Assembly (NCBI GenBank): GCA_027306605.1
Contig: DAHUZK010000040.1
Location: 154,400 to 218,399, forward strand
Length of the DNA stretch: 64,000 nucleotides
Reading direction: 5' to 3'
Source of the DNA: Acidimicrobiaceae bacterium
GTDB taxonomy: Bacteria > Actinomycetota > Acidimicrobiia > Acidimicrobiales > RAAP-2
How positions within the stretch are numbered: position 1 is the first letter of the stretch; every line of letters starts with the position of its first letter. The notes beneath the pieces were generated by a model. That model saw nothing but the letters and a program-made list of their open reading frames with translations, searched no databases and was not told where the DNA came from. Positions 44,149 through 52,190 of this stretch are shown piece by piece. Position numbers and translations under genes: made by a program.

Positions 44149-44720
44149 GCCCGGGCGCCGGCCTTCATGGCCCGCTTCGTGGCCCGGACCTCGTCGAGGC
44201 TCTTCTGGTCCGTGATGTCGGCCACCGAGAGGTGGCTCCCCTCGGCACCGTAGGGGGCGGTCGCCTCCCGCCAGCCCTCGGGCCGCACGCCGAGCTGCTT
44301 GCCCAGCAGCGCGGCGAAGATCTTCGCCTTCTGGGCGCCGAAGCCGGGCAGGGCGCGCAGGCGGGCCACGAGCTCGTCGCCGGTGCGCACGCCCTTCCAG
44401 ATCCCCGTGACGTCGTTGCCGTACTGCTCGGCCACGGCCCGGCAGACGTCCTGGACGCGCCCGGCCATGGAGCCCGGGAACCGGTGCAGCGCCGGGCGCT
44501 CCTTGAAGAGCGTCGCCAGCTCGTCGGGGTCCATGGCGGCGATGGTGGCAGCATCGAGCGGCGAGCCCATGCGCCGCGCCAGGACGGCGGGGGACGAGAA
44601 AGCCTTCTCGATCGGGATCTGCTGATCGAGGACCATGCCCACCAGCAGGGCGAGCGAGCTCTCGGAGAGCACCTTGTCGGCGTCGGGGTCCTGGCTCAGG
44701 TGCAGCGAGCGCTTGGGCAC
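44145..44720 (-). CDS. HhH-GPD family base-excision repair protein (TIGR03252-like)
   Basis: A 191-residue protein with an N-terminal helical domain (LALLVGMVLDQQIPIEKAF) and the helix-hairpin-helix ALPGFGAQKAKIFAALLG. It lacks the Cys cluster of MutY and resembles the uncharacterised actinobacterial HhH-GPD family TIGR03252. It probably binds DNA; catalytic activity is not shown. It overlaps thiE by 4 bp on the same strand. Confidence 0.85.
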   Translation of the reverse strand: MPKRSLHLSQDPDADKVLSESSLALLVGMVLDQQIPIEKAFSSPAVLARRMGSPLDAATIAAMDPDELATLFKERPALHRFPGSMAGRVQDVCRAVAEQYGNDVTGIWKGVRTGDELVARLRALPGFGAQKAKIFAALLGKQLGVRPEGWREATAPYGAEGSHLSVADITDQKSLDEVRATKRAMKAGARA

Positions 44721-44756
44721 GGGCCCGACTCTACCGTCGCCCCTGCCCGACCCCCG

Positions 44757-44823
44757 GGCCGGTCACCGGTGTCCCCAGGGGCCGGTCACCGGGTCCCCAG
44801 GGGCCGGTCACCGGTGTCCCCCC
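44757..44823. repeat. 22/23-bp tandem repeat, three copies
   Basis: Three copies of GGGCCGGTCACCGG plus a TGTCCCCA-type tail, upstream of the Rrf2 and HhH-GPD genes. The core GGTCACCGG overlaps the palindrome CCGGTGACCGG-like sequence. Confidence 0.88.
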
Positions 44824-44876
44824 GGTGACGCAACCGGACGTGCCGAGCGGGGCACGGCGCGGGCAGACTCTCGCCC

Positions 44877-45329
44877 ATGCACATCCCGGCCAAGGTCGAC
44901 TACGGCATCCGCGCCCTTCTCGCCCTTGCTGCGGCCGGGACGCCGCAGACGGCCGAGGCACTGGCCGGGGAGCAGGGGCTGCCACCGCGCTTCCTCGGGG
45001 CGATCCTGGCCGACCTGCGCCGGGCCGGCATCGTGGCCAGCCAGCGCGGGGCCGAAGGCGGCTACCGGCTGGTGCGTGCGCCGGGAACCGTCACCATCGC
45101 CGACGTGATCAGGGCGCTCGACGGCCCCCTGGCCGAGGTGCGCGGCTACCGGCCCGAGGCGACGAACTACGACGGCGCGGCCGAGAACCTGCAGCAGGTC
45201 TGGGTCGCCGTGCGGGCCAGCCTGCGCTCGGTGCTCGAGAACGTCACGCTGGCCGACGTGATCGCCGGCAAGCTGCCCGCCAACGTCCAGAGGCTGGTGA
45301 CGGACCCCGATGCCTGGATCGCCCACTGA
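44877..45329 (+). CDS. Rrf2 family transcriptional regulator without cluster cysteines
   Basis: A 150-residue Rrf2 winged-helix protein: MHIPAKVDYGIRALLALA, then a recognition helix with LPPRFLGAILADLRRAGIV and the wing RGAEGGYRL. The three Fe-S-binding cysteines of IscR/RsrR are absent; the protein contains no cysteine. It may sense another ligand, as CymR does. It overlaps the start of the following DinB gene by 20 bp, so the two are probably co-regulated. A role in the local palindrome at sufB is possible but unproven. Confidence 0.9.
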   Translation: MHIPAKVDYGIRALLALAAAGTPQTAEALAGEQGLPPRFLGAILADLRRAGIVASQRGAEGGYRLVRAPGTVTIADVIRALDGPLAEVRGYRPEATNYDGAAENLQQVWVAVRASLRSVLENVTLADVIAGKLPANVQRLVTDPDAWIAH

Positions 45330-45822
45330 GCCCGCCCGGGACGCGCCGATCGCCGTCTCGGCGGACGACTACCTGTGGTTCGTCGATCTCGCTCTGGGCG
45401 GGATGGCGAAGATCGTCGAGGAGCTCGGCGACGACCTGGCCAACCGCCGCCCGCCCTTCCGCGACGCCAACTCGCCCTATGTCATCTTGACCCACTGCCT
45501 CGGCGTCATGGAGTACTGGGGCGGGGCGGCGGTGGCCGAGCGCGCCGTGCGGCGCGACCGGGCGGCGGAGTTCACCGCCGGCGGGGAGGTGGCACCGCTG
45601 CTGCGGCGCACCGAGCAGGCGCGCCGGCGTCTGCGGGAGGACCTGGTCGACCTGGACTCCTGGACGCCCCCGGCCGACGTCGGGCGTGACCCCGGTGCCG
45701 CGGCCGTTCCCTACGCCCTGAGCAAGGGGGCGGTGCTCCTGCACGTCCTCGAGGAGCTGTTCCAGCATCTCGGTCAGATGCAGATCACCCGGGACGCACT
45801 CGTCTCGGCACAGCGCCGCTGA
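45310..45822 (+). CDS. DinB family protein (mycothiol-transferase-like)
   Basis: A 170-residue four-helix DinB protein. Metal-binding His residues are in YVILTHCLGVMEYWGG and HVLEELFQHLGQM. The family includes bacillithiol- and mycothiol-dependent transferases. The ATG lies within the last 20 bp of the Rrf2 gene. No catalytic partner is obvious. Confidence 0.82.
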   Translation: MPGSPTEPARDAPIAVSADDYLWFVDLALGGMAKIVEELGDDLANRRPPFRDANSPYVILTHCLGVMEYWGGAAVAERAVRRDRAAEFTAGGEVAPLLRRTEQARRRLREDLVDLDSWTPPADVGRDPGAAAVPYALSKGAVLLHVLEELFQHLGQMQITRDALVSAQRR

Positions 45823-45832
45823 CCGAACGCGC

Positions 45833-48598
45833 TCAGACCGTGAAGGGGGCGATCCGATCGGGGTCGATGCCGGCCTCCTCGATGGCGGCGTGCACCGGTT
45901 CGGGGTCGATGCGCCCCTGGCGGGCCAGTTGTTCGAGGACGGCGACGACGACGTGGGCGGCATCGACCTCGAAGTAGGAACGCAGGGCGTCCCGTGCGTC
46001 GGAGCGGCCGAACCCGTCGGTGCCCAGGGAGGTGTAGGGGCGCTCGACGAAGCGGGACACCTGGTCGGGGACGGAGCGCAGGTAGTCGGTGATGGCGACC
46101 ACCGGATCGGAGCTCCGACCCAACAGGGACGTGACGTAGGCCCGGCGGGGCTCCTCGGTGGGGTGCAGCCGGTTCCAGCGCTCGACCTCCAGCGCCTCGC
46201 TGCGCAGCCTGGTCCACGAGGTGACGGCCCAGAGATCGGCGCGGACGCCGTAGCGCTCGGACAGGATCCGCTGCGCCTCGACCGCCACGCTCCACATCGG
46301 GCCGGAGAAGCAGAGCGAGGCGCGCAGGTCGCCCGGCCCGTCGGTTCCGGGTGCGGATGCGGGTGCGGGTGCGTAGCGGTAGGCGCCGGCGACGATGCCC
46401 CGGCGCCTCGCCTCGCCCTCCTCGCCCTCGGGCAACGGCGGCATGGGGTAGGTCTCGTTGTAGAGGGTGAGGTACCAGAACCGGTCCCGCGGTGCCGCGC
46501 CCAGGATCTCGGTCACGGCCGCCTCCATGATCACCGCCACCTCGTAGGCGAACGAGGCGTCGTAGACCATGGCGGCCGGGTTGGTGGAGGCCAGCAGCGG
46601 CGACTGCCCGTCGTCGTGCTGGAGCCCTTCGCCCATGAGCGTGGTTCGCCCGGCCGTGCAGCCGGCCAGGATGCCGCGGCCACGCATGTCGCCCAGCGCC
46701 CAGGCCAGGTCGCCGACGCGCTGGAAGCCGAACATCGAATAGAAGAGGTAGACGGGCAGCATCGACTGGCCCCAGGTGGCGTACGACGTCGCCAGCGCGA
46801 TGAACGACGCCAGGGCGCCGGCCTCGGTGATCCCCTCCTGGAGGAGCTGGCCCGAAGAGCTCTCGGCGTACTTGAGGGGCAGGTCGGCGTCGACGGGCAC
46901 GTAGTTCTGGCCGTCGGGCGCGTAGATCTTCGCCTCGGCGATCAGGGGCTCGAGCCCGAAGGTGCGGGCCTCGTCGGACACGATGGGCGCCACCAGCGGA
47001 CCCACGGTCGGGTCGCGCACGAGGTTGCGCAGAAGCCGGGCGAACACCATCGTGGTCGACACCGACTGCTTGCCCGAACCGGCCGCGAACTCCTCGAAGA
47101 CCTTGTCGTCGGGGCGCAGGGCCGGCGCCGGTCGCACGACGCGCACGGGCACCGGCCCGGCGAGCACGCGCCCGCGCGCCCGCAGGTATTCCATGGCGTC
47201 GGAACCGGCGGCCGGACGGATGTAGGGCGGCTCGCCGGCCTCGAGGGCGGAGTCGGGGATGTCGTCGGTCAGGTACAGGCGGTCGCGCAGCGTGCGCAGC
47301 TGGGCCTTGGTCATCTTCTTGATCTGGTGCGTGGCGTTGCGGGCCTCGATCTCGGGGCCGAGGGTCCAACCCTTGATCGTCTTGGCCAGGATGGCGGTCG
47401 GTGCGCCCCGCTGCTCGGTGGCGAGCTTGTAGGCGGCGTAGAGCTTGCGGTAGTCGTGCCCGCCGCGGGGGAGCGAGACGAGGTCGTCGTCGCTGAGGTC
47501 CTCGACCAGCCTGCGCAGCCGGGGGTCGGGACCGAAGAAGTGCTCCCGGATGTAGGCGCCCGACTCGACGGCCAGCTTCTGGAACTCCCCGTCGACGGTG
47601 GTGTTCATGCGGTCGAGCAGCACGCCGTCGACGTCCTTGGCCAACAGGGCGTCCCAGCGGGAGCCCCAGATCACCTTGATGACGTTCCAGCCCGCGCCGC
47701 GAAACACGGCTTCGAGCTCTTGGATGATCTTCCCGTTGCCCCGCACGGGACCGTCGAGGCGCTGCAGGTTGCAGTTGACCACGAAGATCAGGTTGTCGAG
47801 GTGCTCCCGCCCGGCCACGCCGAGCGCGCCGATCGCTTCGGGCTCGTCCATCTCGCCGTCGCCCACGAAGCACCAGACGCGGCTGCCGCTCGTGTCCACG
47901 AGCTGGCGCAGGTGCAGGTAGCGGTTGACGTGTGCCTGATACGTGGCGGCGATCGGCCCGAGACCCATGGAGACCGTGGGGAACTCCCAGAAGTCGGGGA
48001 GCGAGCGGGGATGCGGATAGCTGGGCAGGCCACCGCCGACCTCGTGACGGAAGTTGTCGAGCTCGGCCTCGCTGAGGCGTCCCTCGACGTAGGCCCGGGC
48101 GTAGATCCCCGGCGAGGCGTGGCCCTGGAAGAAGACCTGATCGCCCCAGCCACCGTCCGCCTTGCCCCGGAAGAAGTGGTTGAAGCCGACCTCGTAGAGC
48201 GCAGCCGAGCTGGCGTACGTCGAGAGGTGCCCGCCGATGCCCTCCGTGCGGGTGTTGGCGCGGGTGACCATGGCGGCCGCGTTCCAGCGGATGTAGGCGC
48301 GGATCCGGCGCTCCTGGTACTCGTCGCCCGGGAACCACGGCTCGGCGTCGGCCGGGATCGTGTTCACGTACGGGGTCGACACCGTCGCCGGGAAGTCGAC
48401 CTGCTTGGTGCGGGCTCGCTCGAGGAGCTTCATCAGCAGGTAGCGCGCCCTGGAGCGACCCCTGGCGTCGACGACGGCGTCGAAGGAATCGAGCCATTCC
48501 TCGGTCTCGCCCGGATCGGTGTCGGGAACCTGGTGGCTGATCCCGTCGAACAGCATCGGGTCCAACGGTACCGGGAGCGAGGGCACCACCATGACCAC
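45833..48598 (-). CDS. aceE: Pyruvate dehydrogenase E1, homodimeric
   Basis: A 921-residue AceE. The TPP-binding motif GDGEMDEPEAIGALG...NCNLQRLDGPVRGNG, the EGIGGHLSTYASSAALYEVGFNHFFRG entry and the transketolase core YAESSSGQLLQEGITEAGA fit the homodimeric, Gram-negative/actinobacterial type. It decarboxylates pyruvate and passes the acetyl group to lipoylated E2. The other PDH subunits are near (50695 E2, 49281 lpd) on the opposite strand, with rnhA in between. Start ATG 48598. Confidence 0.96.
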   Translation of the reverse strand: MVMVVPSLPVPLDPMLFDGISHQVPDTDPGETEEWLDSFDAVVDARGRSRARYLLMKLLERARTKQVDFPATVSTPYVNTIPADAEPWFPGDEYQERRIRAYIRWNAAAMVTRANTRTEGIGGHLSTYASSAALYEVGFNHFFRGKADGGWGDQVFFQGHASPGIYARAYVEGRLSEAELDNFRHEVGGGLPSYPHPRSLPDFWEFPTVSMGLGPIAATYQAHVNRYLHLRQLVDTSGSRVWCFVGDGEMDEPEAIGALGVAGREHLDNLIFVVNCNLQRLDGPVRGNGKIIQELEAVFRGAGWNVIKVIWGSRWDALLAKDVDGVLLDRMNTTVDGEFQKLAVESGAYIREHFFGPDPRLRRLVEDLSDDDLVSLPRGGHDYRKLYAAYKLATEQRGAPTAILAKTIKGWTLGPEIEARNATHQIKKMTKAQLRTLRDRLYLTDDIPDSALEAGEPPYIRPAAGSDAMEYLRARGRVLAGPVPVRVVRPAPALRPDDKVFEEFAAGSGKQSVSTTMVFARLLRNLVRDPTVGPLVAPIVSDEARTFGLEPLIAEAKIYAPDGQNYVPVDADLPLKYAESSSGQLLQEGITEAGALASFIALATSYATWGQSMLPVYLFYSMFGFQRVGDLAWALGDMRGRGILAGCTAGRTTLMGEGLQHDDGQSPLLASTNPAAMVYDASFAYEVAVIMEAAVTEILGAAPRDRFWYLTLYNETYPMPPLPEGEEGEARRRGIVAGAYRYAPAPASAPGTDGPGDLRASLCFSGPMWSVAVEAQRILSERYGVRADLWAVTSWTRLRSEALEVERWNRLHPTEEPRRAYVTSLLGRSSDPVVAITDYLRSVPDQVSRFVERPYTSLGTDGFGRSDARDALRSYFEVDAAHVVVAVLEQLARQGRIDPEPVHAAIEEAGIDPDRIAPFTV

Positions 48599-48623
48599 CG
48601 CCGGTTGGTGTTACACATTTGTC

Positions 48624-49136
48624 ATGGCTGACAACGGCGCCCCCCTCGTCGTGTACACCGACGGCGCGTGCCGGGGGAACCCCGGGCCGGGCGGATGGGC
48701 CTGGGCGGTGCCCGGCGGCGCCTATGCCAGCGGGGCCGATGCCCGCACCACCAACCAGCGCATGGAGATCACGGCCGTGCTCGAGGCCCTGCGAACCCTG
48801 GCCGCCGACGCGCCCGCGGCGGGGATCGAGGTCGTCTCCGACTCCACCTACGTCGTCAAGTGCTTCACCGACTCATGGTGGAAGGGATGGCGGCGCCGCG
48901 ACTGGCGGAACTCCCAGAACAAGCCGGTGGCGAACCGCGACCTGTGGGAACCGCTGCTGGCACTGGCCCTCGACGGTGGCGTGGGCGTGCGCTTCCGCTG
49001 GGTCAAGGGGCACTCGGGAGACCCCTGGAACGACCGTGTGGACGAACTGGCCACTCTCGCCGCCGACGCCGGTGTCGGGACCAGTTCGCACGGCGTGGCG
49101 CGGCCGACACCGGGCGCCGTGACCCGTCGGGAATGA
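48624..49136 (+). CDS. rnhA: Ribonuclease HI
   Basis: A 170-residue RNase HI with the DEDD set: Asp13 (VYTDGACRGNPGPGGW), Glu48 (QRMEITAVLEAL), Asp73 (VVSDSTYVVKC) and a final Asp near 140 with the preceding His130 (VKGHSGDPWNDRVDEL). It degrades RNA in RNA-DNA hybrids. It is 25 bp from the divergent aceE start. Confidence 0.95.
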   Translation: MADNGAPLVVYTDGACRGNPGPGGWAWAVPGGAYASGADARTTNQRMEITAVLEALRTLAADAPAAGIEVVSDSTYVVKCFTDSWWKGWRRRDWRNSQNKPVANRDLWEPLLALALDGGVGVRFRWVKGHSGDPWNDRVDELATLAADAGVGTSSHGVARPTPGAVTRRE

Positions 49137-49280
49137 CCTGATCGGACGGTAGGCTGCCCGCTGGACACGCGCAGGCGGTCGAGGACTCAACCCCGTGCGA
49201 GGACTCAACCCGTGCGATCGAGACGTTCGGGGGAGCCGACCGCGCCGGACGACCGTCAGCACAGAGGAAGAGGACACGCG

Positions 49281-50702
49281 ATGAGCGCAGGCGCAGAGGG
49301 CGAATTCGACATCGTCGTCATCGGCGGCGGTCCCGGCGGCTACGCGACCGCGCTCTACGGTGCCGCAGCCGGCCTGTCCGTCGCCGTCGTCGAGCGCGAC
49401 AAGGTGGGCGGAACCTGCCTGCACCGCGGCTGCATCCCGGCCAAGTCCTTCCTCGAGACAGCTGCCGTGCGCCGGACCGTCGAGGGGTCCAAGGAGTTCG
49501 GCATCGGGGTCTCGGGCGTCTCCGTCGACTTCGCCGTCAGCCAGGATCGCAAGAACGCCGTGGTCGACAAGCTGTTCCGGGGGCTCTCGGGCCTGCTCAA
49601 GGGACGCAAGGTCACGACGCTGCACGGGGTCGGCCGGCTCGAGGCGGGCACTCGCGTCTCGGTGAGCGAGGGCGAGGACGCCGGCACGGTCGTGTCCGGG
49701 CGCAACGTCGTCCTGGCGTCGGGATCGGTCCCGCGGACCCTGCCGGGGTTCGAGGTCGACGGACGATGGGTTCTGACCTCTGACGAGTTCCTCGACCTCA
49801 AGGCGCTGCCATCCTCGGTGGCCGTGGTGGGCGGTGGCGTCATCGGCTGCGAGTTCGCATCGCTGCTGGCCGACCTGGGGTCCAAGGTCACGATCGTCGA
49901 GGCTCTCGAATCCATCCTCCCGGGCTGTGACGACGACATCGTCCGGCTGGTGGCGCGGTCGTTCAAGAAGCGCGGGATCGACATCGTCACCGGCGCCATG
50001 GTCCAGGGCCACACCCCGGCCGCGGACGGGAGCGTCACGACGCTGCGAGCAGGGGAGCAGGCCTGGGACGTCGAGGCCGTGGTGGTCTCGGTGGGCCGCC
50101 GCCCGCGGACTGAGGGCCTGGTGGCCGAGGGCGTCGGCGTGACCATCGACGAGCGGGGGTTCGTCGTGGCCGACGCGTACCAGCGGACCGGTGTGCCCGG
50201 GGTCTATGCCGTGGGCGACATCGTGGCGGGAACGCCCCAGCTCGCCCACGTCGGCTTCGCCGAGGCGATCGTGGCGGTGAAGGGGATGCTCGGTGAACCC
50301 GTGGTCCCCGTCGACAACGGCAAGGTCCCGTGGGCCATCTACTGCCACCCCGAGGTGGCGTTCTGCGGCATGACCGAGGCGCAGGCCCGCGCGGACGGCC
50401 TCGACGTGGTGACCAAGAAGGACCCCTTCGGCGGGAACAGCCGGGCACAGATCATCGGGGACACCGACGGCCTCGTGAAGATCGTGGCGGAAAGGCGGCC
50501 GGACGGCTCGGCCGGGCGGGTCCTGGGGGTGCACCTCTGTGGCCCGTGGGTCACCGAGCAGCTGAGCGGCGGGTATCTGGCCGTCAACTGGGAGGCCTTC
50601 CCCGACGAAGTGGCGCAGTTCATCCAGCCGCACCCCTCTTTGTCCGAGACGTTCGGCGAGACGGTGCTGGCGCTGACCGGAAGGGGACTCCACGTTGGCT
50701 GA
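49281..50702 (+). CDS. lpdA: Dihydrolipoyl dehydrogenase (E3)
   Basis: A 473-residue flavoprotein: FAD motif VVIGGGPGGYATA, redox-active cysteines Cys46/Cys51 in GGTCLHRGCIPAK, the NAD motif VVGGGVIGCEFASLLADLGSKV and the C-terminal His-Glu pair in QPHPSLSETFGE. It reoxidises the E2 lipoyl group with NAD+. The stop lies 8 bp inside the E2 gene. Confidence 0.96.
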   Translation: MSAGAEGEFDIVVIGGGPGGYATALYGAAAGLSVAVVERDKVGGTCLHRGCIPAKSFLETAAVRRTVEGSKEFGIGVSGVSVDFAVSQDRKNAVVDKLFRGLSGLLKGRKVTTLHGVGRLEAGTRVSVSEGEDAGTVVSGRNVVLASGSVPRTLPGFEVDGRWVLTSDEFLDLKALPSSVAVVGGGVIGCEFASLLADLGSKVTIVEALESILPGCDDDIVRLVARSFKKRGIDIVTGAMVQGHTPAADGSVTTLRAGEQAWDVEAVVVSVGRRPRTEGLVAEGVGVTIDERGFVVADAYQRTGVPGVYAVGDIVAGTPQLAHVGFAEAIVAVKGMLGEPVVPVDNGKVPWAIYCHPEVAFCGMTEAQARADGLDVVTKKDPFGGNSRAQIIGDTDGLVKIVAERRPDGSAGRVLGVHLCGPWVTEQLSGGYLAVNWEAFPDEVAQFIQPHPSLSETFGETVLALTGRGLHVG

Positions 50703-52173
50703 CGTGATGATGCCGCAGCTCGGTGAGACCGTCACCGAAGGCACGATCACCCGCTGGATGAAGGGCATCGGTGACGCTGTCGCGCGCGACGAGCCGCTCT
50801 TCGAGGTCTCGACGGACAAGGTGGACTCCGAGGTGCCCTCACCCGCGGCGGGGGTGCTCACCGAGATCCTGGTCCCCGAGGGCGAGACGGTCGAGGTCGG
50901 TGTGAAGCTGGCCGTGATCGGCGACGGGTCCGCCGGCGCCCCTGCGGGCGACGGCGCAGCGGCGACGGCCGCGCCGCCACCGAGTGCTCCCGCGGCCGCA
51001 CCACCACCGCCGGCTCCCGCAACCGCACCACCGCCGGCTCCCGCGGCCGCACCGCCACCGGCTCCCGCAGCCGCCCCGCCACCGCCGGCTCCCGCGGCCG
51101 CGCCCGCGCCGGCGGAAGAGGCGGGGACCGAGCCGATGCTGCTCTCGCCCATGGTGCGCCGCATCCTCTCGGAGAACGGCATCAGCGAAGCCGAGGTGGC
51201 CGGCACCGGAGCGGGTGGGAGGATCACCCGCGAGGACGCCCTGCGCGTCGTCGAGGCCCGGCGGGCGGCCGCGGCCGTGGCATCCGCTGTGCCCCCCGCC
51301 GCCCCGCCGCCACCAGCGCCGGCACCCGCGCCACCGCCACTGCCGGCCCCGTCGCCGCCTCCGGCCGCAGCGCCGGCCCCGGCCGTGCCCGCTCCGGCAG
51401 CCCCGCCCGCCCGGTTGGCCCCGGCGGCACCGCCCGTCTCCATGGCGACCTTCCGCGCTGCGGGCGATCAGATCGTCCCCTTCTCCAACATGCGCCGCCG
51501 GACGGCGGAGCACATGGTCCGCTCCAAGGCGACCTCGCCCCACGCCTTCATCGCCAAAGAGGTCGACTTCGAGGCGGTGGAGCGGGTGCGCACCGCCTGG
51601 GGCGACCGCTTCAAGGCCGAGGAGGGCTTCACGCTGACGTACCTGCCCTTCGTGGCGCGTGCCGCCGTCGAAGCCCTACGCGACTTCCCCCTGCTGAACG
51701 CGTCGGTGGTCGACGAGTCGCTGCTCGTGCACGCGGAGGTCAATCTGGGCATCGCGGTCGACCTCTCTCACGAAGGCCTCATCGTGCCGGTCATCCCGCG
51801 GGCCGAGGAGGTCACGTTGCGGGGCGTCGCCCGGCGGATCCGCGATCTCGCCGAGCGGGCACGCAGCCGGCAGCTCAACGCCGACGACATCGCCGGCGGG
51901 ACGTTCTCCATCACCAATGACGGCCCGTTCGGCACGTACTTCACCGTGCCGATCATCAACCAGCCGCAGGTGGCCATCCTGGCCACCGACGGCATCGCCC
52001 GCAGGCCGGTGGTGGTCACGCAGCCCGACGGTTCCGAGTCCATCGCCATCCACTCGACGGGCGTTCTCGGCATGAGCTGGGACCACCGGGCCGTCGACGG
52101 CGCCTACGTCTCGCTCTTCCTGTCTCGCGTGGCGGAGCTGTTGGGGACGCGCGACTGGGCCGCCGAGCTCTGA
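50695..52173 (+). CDS. 2-oxo acid dehydrogenase E2, dihydrolipoamide acyltransferase
   Basis: A 492-residue E2. One lipoyl domain carries Lys42 in FEVSTDKVDSEVPSPAAG. Long Ala/Pro-rich linkers flank a peripheral-subunit-binding domain (LLSPMVRRILSENGI...GTGAGGRITREDAL), and the catalytic C-terminal domain ends MSWDHRAVDGAY with the His-Asp pair. In actinobacteria this E2 serves pyruvate and possibly 2-oxoglutarate dehydrogenase. The TTG at 50695 gives the typical MADVMMPQLGETVTEG start and overlaps the lpd stop. Confidence 0.93.
   Translation: MADVMMPQLGETVTEGTITRWMKGIGDAVARDEPLFEVSTDKVDSEVPSPAAGVLTEILVPEGETVEVGVKLAVIGDGSAGAPAGDGAAATAAPPPSAPAAAPPPPAPATAPPPAPAAAPPPAPAAAPPPPAPAAAPAPAEEAGTEPMLLSPMVRRILSENGISEAEVAGTGAGGRITREDALRVVEARRAAAAVASAVPPAAPPPPAPAPAPPPLPAPSPPPAAAPAPAVPAPAAPPARLAPAAPPVSMATFRAAGDQIVPFSNMRRRTAEHMVRSKATSPHAFIAKEVDFEAVERVRTAWGDRFKAEEGFTLTYLPFVARAAVEALRDFPLLNASVVDESLLVHAEVNLGIAVDLSHEGLIVPVIPRAEEVTLRGVARRIRDLAERARSRQLNADDIAGGTFSITNDGPFGTYFTVPIINQPQVAILATDGIARRPVVVTQPDGSESIAIHSTGVLGMSWDHRAVDGAYVSLFLSRVAELLGTRDWAAEL
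50980..51110. repeat. Ala-Pro linker repeat of the E2 gene
   Basis: GCCGGCTCCCGCGGCCGCACC-like units of about 27 bp repeat, encoding APAAAPPP linker sequence between the lipoyl and binding domains. Repetition is normal for E2 linkers. Confidence 0.75.
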
Positions 52174-52190
52174 GACCGGAGCGGGACCCG

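Noticed and set aside
48700..51440. Long antisense open frames across lpd and E2
   Set aside because: GC-rich shadow frames; composition is low-complexity Gly/Arg/Ala and the sense genes have full motifs.
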